From assembly GCF_018603515.1 (NCBI RefSeq), contig NZ_JACATN010000006.1, positions 248,001-312,000 of the forward strand: a stretch of DNA of 64,000 nt, in the 5' to 3' direction. Numbering within the stretch: the stretch's first letter is position 1; each line of letters opens with the position of its first letter. The notes below the pieces were generated by a model. That model saw only the letters and a program-made list of their open reading frames with translations, was not told the origin of the DNA and made no database searches. Source of the stretch: Zobellia barbeyronii (lineage in GTDB: Bacteria; Bacteroidota; Bacteroidia; Flavobacteriales; Flavobacteriaceae). This document shows, piece by piece, positions 1 through 7,980 of the stretch. The position numbers and the translations under genes are program-made.

Positions 1-799
1 CATTTCGTATGCTTCAGAAGAAGGCGAGGAAAAAGGTGGCCACACAGCGCTAATGCGCTGTAAATTAAATAATAACACATTAACAAATAAGGAGTTATTA
101 TACAAAGCAACACCAAACACGACCAAAGGCCAACATTTTGGTTCACGTATTGAATTTGACAATGACGGTTACCTTTATTTGTCTATTGGTGAACGTGGTG
201 CCAGAGATGAGAATCCGCAGGACATTACACGAGATGGTGGTAAAATTTATCGATTTTATGACGATGGAGGAATTCCCGAAGATAACCCGTTCGTAGGTAA
301 AGAAGGTGCTAAAACCGCAATTTACAGCTACGGACACCGAAATCCACAGGGTTTAGCAAAACATCCTGAAACTGGTGAAATATGGGATAACGAACATGGC
401 CCAAAAGGTGGTGATGAAATTAATGTCATTAAAGCAGGTGCCAATTACGGATGGCCATTGGTTACTTATGGCGTTAATTATAGTGGTACACCAATTACGG
501 ATAAAACAGAAATGGAAGGCATGACCCAACCTATTCACTATTGGGTGCCAAGTATAGCGCCAAGTGGTATGGCTTTTGTTACTACAGATAATTATAAGGG
601 TTGGAAAGGGAGTATTCTTGTCGGGTCGTTAAAGTTTCAATACATGGAGCGTCTCCAAATGGAGGGAACCAAAGTTGTAAAACGAGAAAAACTAATGACC
701 GATTTAGGTAGAGTTCGTGATATAAAAGAAGGCCCTGACGGATTAATTTATGTTGCCGTTGAAGGAAAAGGAATATATAAGTTAGTACCCAAAGCCTAA
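1..799 (+). CDS. PQQ-type sugar dehydrogenase, 5' truncated by window edge
   Basis: The reading frame is open from base 2, so the internal ATG at 53 is not the start; the gene begins before the window. The visible 266 or so residues belong to the glucose/sorbosone dehydrogenase beta-propeller family. Landmarks are GERGARDENPQD, GHRNPQGLA and NEHGPKGGDEIN followed by ANYGWPLVTYG, all typical of soluble PQQ sugar dehydrogenases, which oxidise aldoses outside the cytoplasm. The N-terminal signal peptide cannot be seen. A cytochrome c gene follows after 52 bp on the same strand and is a plausible electron acceptor. The family call is firm; substrate and true cofactor use are not known. Confidence 0.88.
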   Translation, partial: ISYASEEGEEKGGHTALMRCKLNNNTLTNKELLYKATPNTTKGQHFGSRIEFDNDGYLYLSIGERGARDENPQDITRDGGKIYRFYDDGGIPEDNPFVGKEGAKTAIYSYGHRNPQGLAKHPETGEIWDNEHGPKGGDEINVIKAGANYGWPLVTYGVNYSGTPITDKTEMEGMTQPIHYWVPSIAPSGMAFVTTDNYKGWKGSILVGSLKFQYMERLQMEGTKVVKREKLMTDLGRVRDIKEGPDGLIYVAVEGKGIYKLVPKA

Positions 800-851
800 A
801 TAACTGTCTTTTGCCCTATAGGTATTTGACTGGCTCAAAGAAACAATCCGC

Positions 852-1253
852 ATGAAAAGCTATTACAGTTCCCTTATTTTTTTAATTTTTATTGGTTGTT
901 TTGGCCAAGCACAAGAATCCGTTCTCGCAGAAAGTATGCAACGTGGCAGTGAAATCTACTCTGATTTCTGTGTTACCTGTCATCTAGAAGAAGGTGAAGG
1001 AATAATTGGTACTTTTCCTCCATTAGCCAAATCCGATTATCTGGCACAAAACCGTGAAGCAAGTATTCGTGGCGTTAAATATGGTCTACAAGGTGAAATA
1101 ACCGTAAACGGAGTAACCTATAACAATATCATGACCCCTTTGGGCTTAGAAGATGATGAAATAGCAGACGTCATGAATTACATAATGAATTCATGGGGCA
1201 ATTTTTCAGATAAAACAGTCACCATAGAAGAAGTAGAAGCTATAGAAAAATAG
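852..1253 (+). CDS. Small periplasmic c-type cytochrome
   Basis: This 133-residue protein has an N-terminal signal peptide (hydrophobic stretch ending near GQAQES) and one haem-binding CVTCH motif at residues 40-44. Met94 in NNIMTPLG is the likely sixth ligand. It is therefore a class I monohaem cytochrome c acting in the periplasm. It follows a PQQ-type sugar dehydrogenase gene by 52 bp on the same strand, so it may pass electrons from that enzyme to the respiratory chain; this link is inferred from adjacency. The gene ends 2 bp from the convergent murQ gene and no terminator hairpin is visible between them. Confidence 0.87.
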   Translation: MKSYYSSLIFLIFIGCFGQAQESVLAESMQRGSEIYSDFCVTCHLEEGEGIIGTFPPLAKSDYLAQNREASIRGVKYGLQGEITVNGVTYNNIMTPLGLEDDEIADVMNYIMNSWGNFSDKTVTIEEVEAIEK

Positions 1254-1255
1254 AT

Positions 1256-2065
1256 TTAGGCTCCTGCGTCAATTGCTGCTTTTACAGAACCGTGCTTTAT
1301 TAGAAGTTTCACAGCTTTATCATAATCAATACCCAAACCTTCTGCAACATAACGCGCTCCCCTATCTACAAGTTTGCTATTACTTAGCTGCATGTTTACC
1401 ATCTTGTTTCCTTTTACTCTCCCTATCTTAATCATTAAGGCAGTAGAAATCATGTTAAGGGCCAATTTTTGAGCAGTACCGCTTTTCATACGTGTACTTC
1501 CTGTCAAAAATTCTGGACCTACGTTCAATTCAATTGCAATATCTCCTGCAACTGCTAACGGAGAACCGGGGTTATTTGTAATTCCAGCAGTAAGTAATCC
1601 TTTTTTCTTAGCCTCGGCAATACCTCCTAAAACATAAGGTGTAGTTCCAGAAGCGGCAATACCTACTACTACATCATTTTCGGTAATGTTATGCTCCATC
1701 ATATCTTTCCAAGCCTGTACACCATCATCTTCCGCATTTTCTACTGCTTTTCGTATGGCAGTATCCCCACCAGCAATCAAACCAATAACTCTTGTATGAG
1801 GCATACCAAAAGTTGGGGGTATTTCAGAAGCATCCAAAATTCCTAATCTCCCACTGGTACCTGCACCAATATAAAATAAGCGACCTCCTTTTTCAAAACG
1901 TTCCGCAAGGCCATCTACCAATTTGGTGATTTGTGGAATCGTTGCAGCTACGGCATCGGCAACCTTCTGATCTTCTTCATTTATTTTCTGAAGAAGAGTT
2001 GTCGTATCCATCTTCTCTAAATTATCGTGATTTGAAGGTGTTTCGGTTATTTTGGTATACTGCAT
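1256..2065 (-). CDS. murQ: N-acetylmuramic acid 6-phosphate etherase
   Basis: MurQ cleaves the D-lactyl ether of MurNAc-6-phosphate to give GlcNAc-6-phosphate, a cytoplasmic step of peptidoglycan recycling. The 269-residue product shows the SIS-domain sugar-phosphate loop GAGTSGRLG (residues 67-75), a following LDASEIPPTFG that carries the family glutamate (Glu81), and AASGTTPYV near residue 137. It is somewhat shorter than the roughly 300 residues of the E. coli enzyme but has no visible gap in the core. It lies 5 bp downstream of the DeoR-type regulator gene and is probably cotranscribed with it, divergent from the nagB fusion, ampG, nagZ and anmK-like genes. Confidence 0.93.
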   Translation of the reverse strand: MQYTKITETPSNHDNLEKMDTTTLLQKINEEDQKVADAVAATIPQITKLVDGLAERFEKGGRLFYIGAGTSGRLGILDASEIPPTFGMPHTRVIGLIAGGDTAIRKAVENAEDDGVQAWKDMMEHNITENDVVVGIAASGTTPYVLGGIAEAKKKGLLTAGITNNPGSPLAVAGDIAIELNVGPEFLTGSTRMKSGTAQKLALNMISTALMIKIGRVKGNKMVNMQLSNSKLVDRGARYVAEGLGIDYDKAVKLLIKHGSVKAAIDAGA

Positions 2066-2070
2066 AATAC

Positions 2071-2820
2071 TTATAGAATTCTAATATCGTGGTTTCTAAA
2101 TGAGCTCAAAAGGTCGTCCTCTGGCTTTAACTCGGTAACAAGTGTATTAATTGCATTGATATCGCATGTTTTGTAGCGATGTTGCGAATTCAATTTTTCA
2201 GAGATGGACAAAAGTACCGTTTTTTTCGAGCATTTAATCACTGCTTTCTTTACCTGTACAATATCCCAATCAAATTCCGTAAGCCCGTAGTTGGAATCTA
2301 CATAACCCGTACCTATAAAACTAAAGTCTACCCTTATCTCTGCTAAATTATGAATTGCATTAGCCCCTATAGTTGTTTGCGAATCTGTAGAAACTTGTCC
2401 ACCCACCATAATAACGGTAACATTTGGCTTTGTTAACAGCTCCATAGCAACAGGAAGGCTATGGGTAAAACAAGTCAAATTTAAATTAGACGGAATTAAA
2501 TGCGCCAATTCCATACATGTAGTACCGCCATCAACAAAAATTACGCTTCCATCTTTTAAAAGCCCTAAAGCTTTTTCAGCAATTATTATCTTGTCCTTTT
2601 GCCTATAAATATTACTATTCTTGGCACTATTAGTCGTAAACCCTAATGATATTGCCCCACCGTGTACACGGCGCAACTTATTTTCGGCATCTAACTCCTT
2701 AACATCACGCCTGACGGTATCAATAGAAACATCTAGATTTTCTGCCACATCGGTTAATAAAATCCGGTTGTGTATCTCAACTTGACTTAGAATTGCCTGA
2801 TGCCGTTCTTCTTTTAACAT
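2071..2820 (-). CDS. DeoR/GlpR-family transcriptional regulator
   Basis: The 249-residue protein has an N-terminal DeoR-type helix-turn-helix (ERHQAILSQV, then VSIDTVRRDVKELD and RVHGGA, about residues 5-60). The C-terminal DeoR sensor domain contains IFVDGGTTCMELA and FIGTGYVD, which resemble sugar-phosphate isomerase folds that bind phosphosugars. The gene is immediately upstream of murQ and divergent from the nagB fusion, so it most likely regulates amino-sugar or peptidoglycan-recycling genes. The inducer could be MurNAc-6-P, GlcNAc-6-P or GlcN-6-P, but this is inference. A direct repeat in the divergent intergenic region is a candidate binding site. Confidence 0.88.
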   Translation of the reverse strand: MLKEERHQAILSQVEIHNRILLTDVAENLDVSIDTVRRDVKELDAENKLRRVHGGAISLGFTTNSAKNSNIYRQKDKIIIAEKALGLLKDGSVIFVDGGTTCMELAHLIPSNLNLTCFTHSLPVAMELLTKPNVTVIMVGGQVSTDSQTTIGANAIHNLAEIRVDFSFIGTGYVDSNYGLTEFDWDIVQVKKAVIKCSKKTVLLSISEKLNSQHRYKTCDINAINTLVTELKPEDDLLSSFRNHDIRIL

Positions 2821-2843
2821 TGTACTTTAAATTATATTCTCAA

Positions 2844-2851
2844 CAAAGATA
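2844..2851 (-). promoter_or_regulatory. Candidate -7 promoter box for the regulator-murQ operon
   Basis: On the minus strand this reads TATCTTTG, an exact match to the Bacteroidota -7 consensus TAnnTTTG. It is 23 bp upstream of the regulator start codon. I do not see a clear TTTG-like -33 element at the usual spacing. Confidence 0.4.
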
Positions 2852-2906
2852 GCAAAAATTGAGAATTGCCGTTTTATACCAGCTTAAAGTTAAATAATCA
2901 TTAAAA

Positions 2907-2944
2907 AAGCACAAAACAGCATTCAAAAGAAGCAAAAAACAGCA
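2907..2944. repeat. 15-bp direct repeat, candidate DeoR operator
   Basis: Two copies of AAGCAnAAAACAGCA (2907-2921 and 2930-2944) differ only at the sixth base (C or A). Their starts are 23 bp apart, close to two helical turns. They sit in the 193-bp divergent region between the DeoR-type regulator and the nagB fusion gene, 18 bp upstream of the candidate -7 box at 2963. That is a position where a bound repressor could block transcription of the fusion gene. Binding itself is inferred. Confidence 0.45.
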
Positions 2945-2962
2945 AATAGAATTTGTTTTGCA

Positions 2963-2970
2963 TATATTTG
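2963..2970 (+). promoter_or_regulatory. Candidate -7 promoter box for the nagB fusion gene
   Basis: TATATTTG matches the Bacteroidota TAnnTTTG consensus exactly. It lies 43 bp upstream of the start codon and just downstream of the direct repeat at 2907-2944. A matching -33 element is not evident. Confidence 0.42.
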
Positions 2971-3013
2971 CAAGGTTACTACATCACACAACAAACACAA
3001 AAGAGCCGCTTCT

Positions 3014-4942
3014 ATGAAAACAATTTTAGAAAAAAATGGAGCCAATATAAGGTATAAACCTGTTGGTCAATTTGAAGAAACCCGTTTTGAAAAAATTCAT
3101 AATGTAATTTTTTCTAATTCAAATCAAGCCTCTATAAAAGTGGCCGAAGAAATCGCTGCACTTATTAGAAAAAAGCAAGAAGCTAATAAAAATTGTGTTT
3201 TAGGTCTGGCCACAGGTTCCTCTCCTATTAGAGTTTATGAAGAATTGGTAAGAATGCACAAAGAAGATGGCCTGAGCTTCCACAACGTAATCACTTTTAA
3301 TTTAGATGAGTACCTTCCTATGGAGAAGGATAATCGTCAGAGTTATTGGTATTTCATGCACGAGCACCTTTTTAATCACGTAGACATAAATCCTAAGAAT
3401 ATTCATGTTCCCGATGGGACGGTTTCTAGTGATAAAGTAATTGACTACTGTATTTCTTATGATGATAAAATCAAGAAAAACGGGGGGTTAGACTTTCAAT
3501 TGCTAGGTATTGGACGTACGGGCCACGTTGGTTTTAACGAACCTGGATCACACTACAATTCTGGCACACGTGTTATCACCCTAGACCACATTACTTTAGT
3601 AGATGCGGCACCTGCCTTTTTAGGAATTGATAACGTACCTAGAAAAGCAATAACCATGGGTATTGCAACCGTTATGAGCGCTAAGAGAATTGTACTTTTA
3701 GGATGGGGAGAGAACAAGGCCAACATTCTTAAAAAGACCATTGAAGGCGAGATATCCCCACAAGTTCCCGCTACCTATTTACAGAACCATAAAAACTGTA
3801 CGTTTGTTTTGGATACTGGCGCAGGTAGCCAACTTACCAGAAATAAAACGCCATGGTTAGTAGATGAATCATTAGAATGGACAGAGAGCTTGACTTCTAA
3901 AGCTATCGTTTGGCTTTGTGATGAAACCAACAAATCTATCCTTAGCCTAACGGACAAAGATTATAACGATAATGGTATGTCCGGTTTATTGACAACGGAA
4001 GACTCTTACGACTTAAACATAAAAATGTTTAACAAGTTACAGCATACTATTACCGGATGGCCTGGTGGAAAACCAAATGCCGATGATTCTAGCCGCCCTG
4101 AGCGTGCAGAACCAGCTAGAAAACGAGTTATTATTTTTAGCCCACATCCAGATGATGATGTAATTTCAATGGGAGGGACTTTTGATAGATTGATAGAGCA
4201 AGGCCATGACGTTCACGTCGTTTACCAAACCTCAGGGAATATTGCTGTATCCGATACAGATGCACTCAGGTATGCAGAAATATCAAAACGAATAGGACCA
4301 ACAGATGAGGCACAGAAAATTATAGACTGTATTAAGGACAAAAGCGATAGTAGTTTTGATTCTCTTGAAGTAAGAAAGTTGAAAGGAAATATTAGACGGG
4401 GAGAATCCTATGCAGCAGTACGCTACTTAGGTTTAGAAGATTCTCATGTTCACTTTTTAGACCTTCCTTTTTATGAAACGGGAACTATCAAGAAAAATAA
4501 TCTTTCGCAAAAAGATATTGAAATTGTAAAATCTATAATTACAGAGATAAAACCTCATCAAATATATGCTGCAGGAGATTTAGCAGACCCTCATGGCACA
4601 CACAAAGTTTGTCTTGATGCTATTTTTGAGTCACTAGACAGATTAAAAGCAGAATCTTATATGGATGATTGCTGGGTTTGGCTATATAGAGGTGCTTGGC
4701 ACGAATGGGATGTAGATGAAATTGAAATGGCCGTACCTATGAGCCCAAGTCAGGTTCTTAAGAAACGATATGCTATTTTCTGTCACCAATCTCAAAAGGA
4801 TGGAGTTATGTTTCAAGGCGATGATTCCAGAGAGTTTTGGATGCGTGCCGAAGAACGTAACAAAAATACAGCAGAACGATATCGTGCGCTAGGCCTTTCG
4901 CACTATGCGGCAATGGAAGCTTTTGTACGTTATAAATTTTAG
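3014..4942 (+). CDS. nagB: Glucosamine-6-phosphate deaminase fused to a PIG-L/LmbE deacetylase domain
   Basis: The 642-residue protein has two catalytic modules. Residues about 30-280 are NagB-like: LATGSSP at 65-71, FNLDEY at 95-100 and GIGRTGHVGFNEPGS at 165-179. Residues about 370-640 are a PIG-L/LmbE zinc deacetylase: SPHPDDD at 377-382 and DPHGTHK at 525-531 supply metal ligands. The NagB half would convert GlcN-6-P to fructose-6-P and ammonia; the second half could remove the acetyl group from GlcNAc-6-P, replacing NagA. This fused form is common in Bacteroidota. In the NagB loop the E. coli consensus Asp (GNDGH) is Thr. The gene faces the regulator-murQ pair and is followed by a terminator. 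Confidence 0.9.
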   Translation: MKTILEKNGANIRYKPVGQFEETRFEKIHNVIFSNSNQASIKVAEEIAALIRKKQEANKNCVLGLATGSSPIRVYEELVRMHKEDGLSFHNVITFNLDEYLPMEKDNRQSYWYFMHEHLFNHVDINPKNIHVPDGTVSSDKVIDYCISYDDKIKKNGGLDFQLLGIGRTGHVGFNEPGSHYNSGTRVITLDHITLVDAAPAFLGIDNVPRKAITMGIATVMSAKRIVLLGWGENKANILKKTIEGEISPQVPATYLQNHKNCTFVLDTGAGSQLTRNKTPWLVDESLEWTESLTSKAIVWLCDETNKSILSLTDKDYNDNGMSGLLTTEDSYDLNIKMFNKLQHTITGWPGGKPNADDSSRPERAEPARKRVIIFSPHPDDDVISMGGTFDRLIEQGHDVHVVYQTSGNIAVSDTDALRYAEISKRIGPTDEAQKIIDCIKDKSDSSFDSLEVRKLKGNIRRGESYAAVRYLGLEDSHVHFLDLPFYETGTIKKNNLSQKDIEIVKSIITEIKPHQIYAAGDLADPHGTHKVCLDAIFESLDRLKAESYMDDCWVWLYRGAWHEWDVDEIEMAVPMSPSQVLKKRYAIFCHQSQKDGVMFQGDDSREFWMRAEERNKNTAERYRALGLSHYAAMEAFVRYKF

Positions 4943-4959
4943 TTTTAAAAACAATTTAT

Positions 4960-4993
4960 AAAAGGCCTGTTGCAATTAGCTAACAGGCCTTTT
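4960..4993 (+). terminator. Rho-independent terminator after the nagB fusion gene
   Basis: A 12-bp perfect stem (AAAAGGCCTGTT at 4960-4971 with AACAGGCCTTTT at 4982-4993) closes a 10-nt loop and is followed by T-rich sequence. It is 17 bp after the stop codon, so the downstream ampG-like gene needs its own promoter. Confidence 0.8.
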
Positions 4994-5134
4994 ACTGTTT
5001 TTCAATCCTTTAGAGATTGAAAAAATGATGTTGTTTATAAGAACATTACACTTTGATGAGTATGCTACTCATAATACCCTCAAAAAATAGTAGCTTTAAA
5101 CCACTTTTGAACTTCAAGCTACACATTTAACTTC

Positions 5135-6409
5135 ATGATAGAAAAAGACAAAGGAGCATGGGTTTGGGTACCCATTTTATATTTTACGCAAGGATTACCA
5201 TACGTTTTAGTCGTAAGTGTATCCGTTATCATGTACAAACAATTAGGAGTTAGCAATGAAGACATTGGCTTATACACTAGCCTTTTGTATTTGCCGTGGG
5301 TTCTAAAGCCTTTATGGAGTCCGTTTGTGGACCTCAAAAGCACCAAGCGAAAATGGTTTTTATCTATGCAGCTTTTAATTGCATTAGCGCTTTTTGGAGT
5401 TGCTCTTACTATTCCTACCAGCCTGTTTTTAACCACTACCCTAGCCTGTTTTTGGATGGCCGCTTTTGCTTCTGCCACCAATGATATTGCTTCTGATGGA
5501 TATTATATGCTGGGTCTCACCGAGAAAAAACAATCGTTTTTTGTTGGTATGCGTAGTACGTTTTATCGATTGGCCATGGTTACTGGCGAAGGACTAATTG
5601 TTGTTATGGCCGGGTTTCTGGAAAACAAATACGGAGACAACTCAAAAGCATGGAGTATTACCATGACTGCAGCTGCATTTCTTATGCTAGCACTTACGGT
5701 TTCAAACTTTTTTGCAGCTCCCAAATATGAATCTTCATCAAACATTACGAAAGAGAAACCAACTGGCTTTTTTGAAGTGTTCTCCTCCTTTTTTAAGAAA
5801 CCAGGAATAGGCATTGCACTGGCTTTTATTCTCACCTACCGTTTAGGGGAATCTCAATTAGTAAAAATGGCTGCACCTTTTCTATTGGATGCCCCAGATA
5901 AAGGAGGTTTAGGCTATTCTACAGAACAATTAGGAACCATTTTTGGAACGGCAGGCGTTATTTTCCTTTCCATCGGAGGTATTTTAGGAGGTATCTTAAT
6001 ATCAAAAGATGGACTCAAGAAATGGATGCTACCTATGGTCATTTCTTTAAACTTACCAAATGTACTCTACGCCATTTTAGCCATGACTAAAACAACCAGT
6101 ATCTATGCCGTTACCGGAACTGTGATACTGGAGAAGTTTGGCTACGGTTTTGGGTTTGCAGCTTTTTTAATGTACCTCATTTATATTTCTGAAGGAAAGT
6201 CAAAAACCTCACACTATGCTATTGCAACCGGCTTTATGGCCTTAGGAATGATGCTTCCGGGTATGGTTAGTGGCTATATGCAGCAATGGTTGGGTTACGG
6301 CGGTTTCTTTGTTTGGGTCGTAATTGCAGCGCTTCCTGCTTTATTTTTAGTGAATTTCATAAAATACCCTGCAGATTTCGGGAAAAAATCTACCAAATTA
6401 GATGCCTAA
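5135..6409 (+). CDS. ampG: AmpG-like muropeptide permease (MFS)
   Basis: This is a 424-residue, roughly 12-helix major facilitator protein. The N-terminus (LYFTQGLPYVL and LLYLPWVLKPLWSPFVD) is typical of the AmpG family, which imports GlcNAc-anhydroMurNAc muropeptides into the cytoplasm by proton symport. The neighbours strongly support this: the next gene, overlapping by 8 bp, is a NagZ-like hexosaminidase, followed by anmK, with murQ and a GlcN-6-P deaminase fusion upstream. The ATG at 5135 begins just before the first membrane segment. General MFS transport of another sugar cannot be excluded by sequence alone. Confidence 0.82.
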   Translation: MIEKDKGAWVWVPILYFTQGLPYVLVVSVSVIMYKQLGVSNEDIGLYTSLLYLPWVLKPLWSPFVDLKSTKRKWFLSMQLLIALALFGVALTIPTSLFLTTTLACFWMAAFASATNDIASDGYYMLGLTEKKQSFFVGMRSTFYRLAMVTGEGLIVVMAGFLENKYGDNSKAWSITMTAAAFLMLALTVSNFFAAPKYESSSNITKEKPTGFFEVFSSFFKKPGIGIALAFILTYRLGESQLVKMAAPFLLDAPDKGGLGYSTEQLGTIFGTAGVIFLSIGGILGGILISKDGLKKWMLPMVISLNLPNVLYAILAMTKTTSIYAVTGTVILEKFGYGFGFAAFLMYLIYISEGKSKTSHYAIATGFMALGMMLPGMVSGYMQQWLGYGGFFVWVVIAALPALFLVNFIKYPADFGKKSTKLDA

Positions 6410-7976
6410 TATATTACCATACACCAAAGCCACAGAAACTTTGAATTTAGCCGAAAAGGTAGGTCAGTTATTCATGCCTGCCGCTTTCATAAACGATACC
6501 GAAGACGAAATTCAACAGTTAGAAAAACTCATTAAAGAACACCATATTGGCTCATTATGCTTCTTCCACAGCAGAGCAAGTGCAGCAACCAATTTTGAAG
6601 GAAAGAAAAAAGTAGTATCTAATGAGAAGAGTTTTGAAACCTTGCAAAACCTAATCATCCGTTATCAAAAAGCTGCTAAATACCCCTTACTGATTGCAAT
6701 TGATGCCGAATGGGGATTGGCAATGCGAATTGAAAAAACGCCGCAATACCCATACGCCATAACTCTTGGAGCCATTCCAAATGATTTTGAAAACTTGATT
6801 TATGAGGTAGGAAAAAATATTGCAAAAGACTGCACAGCTGCAGGAATACATTGGAACCTTGCTCCTTGCGTAGACATCAATAACAACCCCCATAATCCTG
6901 TTATCGGGTATCGTTCTTTTGGAGAAGATAAAACTAAGGTAACTCAAAAGGCCTTAGCCTATATTAATGGGACTAGCTCAGAAGGCATACTAACTAGTAT
7001 TAAACATTTTCCCGGACACGGAGATACCGCAACTGATTCTCATTTAGGTCTACCCCTAATAAATAAGACAAAAGAAGAGCTAGTAAACAACGAACTGTAC
7101 CCCTTTCAAAAACTGATTCTAAAAGGGATAGATTCGGTTATGGCGGGGCATTTATCTGTTCCTGCTCTGGCCAATGGTAAAGATACGCCTTCAAGCATTT
7201 CAAAAGATATTATAAAAGGGGTTCTAAGAACAGAAATGGGATACGAGGGTGTTGTAATTTCTGATGCATTAAATATGCATGCAGTTTCCAAAAACTACCC
7301 CATAAAAGGAGAATTAGAATGGTTAGCTTTTGATGCTGGAAACGATGTGCTTTGTTTTGCCGAGCATGTAAAAAAAGGCATTGAAACCATCTTAAAAAAT
7401 GCCTCAGAAAAAGCCATAGAAAAAAGTTTTGACCGAATTTGGAAACTAAAAGAAAAAGCAATCCCAACTACTAAGAATTTATATTCTGATCTAACAAATC
7501 CTGATGAGCTAAACGAAAAAATAGCTAAGCAAAGCCTTTCTTTGATTAAGGGTACCAAAGAGATGATTGAGACATTTAAAGAAACTGAATTTAAAGGTCT
7601 ATCAATCTCATTAAACCTTGATAATCATTTTTTTAAATCGATTTACAACAACAAGAAATTTACTTCTATCACTGAAATAAATGAGACAGATAAGGTTGAG
7701 GAAAATATACTTTTAGCACTTTTCCCTCCTCAAATAAAGCCTACTAACAACTTTGGTTTCACCGAAGAAGAACTTGTTCTAATCAACAGACTTATCAGCA
7801 CAAATAATGTGATTCTTTACATCTTTGGAAATCCATATGTGCTTAACCACATCAACATAGAAAATGCAAAAGCTGTTGTAGTTGCATATCAAAATCAAAA
7901 GTCTTTTCAAAAAGTAGCAGCAAATCATTTTTTAGGTAATTTAGAAGCACAGGGCAAACTACCAATAAGCATTTAA
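6402..7976 (+). CDS. nagZ: Glycoside hydrolase family 3, NagZ-like beta-N-acetylhexosaminidase
   Basis: The 524-residue protein carries the GH3 N-acetylglucosaminidase signature KHFPGHGDT at residues 201-209, including the histidine of the catalytic His/Asp dyad, and the nucleophile Asp288 in VVISDALNM. No signal peptide is present, so it should act in the cytoplasm, splitting GlcNAc from anhydro-MurNAc peptides imported by the adjacent AmpG-like permease. It is longer than one-domain NagZ proteins (about 340 residues); the last 170 or so residues form an extra domain of unclear role. Its start overlaps the end of the permease gene by 8 bp, and anmK follows after 4 bp, so the three form an operon. 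Confidence 0.88.
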   Translation: MPNILPYTKATETLNLAEKVGQLFMPAAFINDTEDEIQQLEKLIKEHHIGSLCFFHSRASAATNFEGKKKVVSNEKSFETLQNLIIRYQKAAKYPLLIAIDAEWGLAMRIEKTPQYPYAITLGAIPNDFENLIYEVGKNIAKDCTAAGIHWNLAPCVDINNNPHNPVIGYRSFGEDKTKVTQKALAYINGTSSEGILTSIKHFPGHGDTATDSHLGLPLINKTKEELVNNELYPFQKLILKGIDSVMAGHLSVPALANGKDTPSSISKDIIKGVLRTEMGYEGVVISDALNMHAVSKNYPIKGELEWLAFDAGNDVLCFAEHVKKGIETILKNASEKAIEKSFDRIWKLKEKAIPTTKNLYSDLTNPDELNEKIAKQSLSLIKGTKEMIETFKETEFKGLSISLNLDNHFFKSIYNNKKFTSITEINETDKVEENILLALFPPQIKPTNNFGFTEEELVLINRLISTNNVILYIFGNPYVLNHINIENAKAVVVAYQNQKSFQKVAANHFLGNLEAQGKLPISI

Positions 7977-7980
7977 AACT

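Noticed and set aside
165-179. NagB half inactive because Asp of the GNDGH loop is Thr (residue numbers)
   Set aside because: Other NagB proteins carry Asn at this position and the rest of the site is intact, so loss of activity is not supported.
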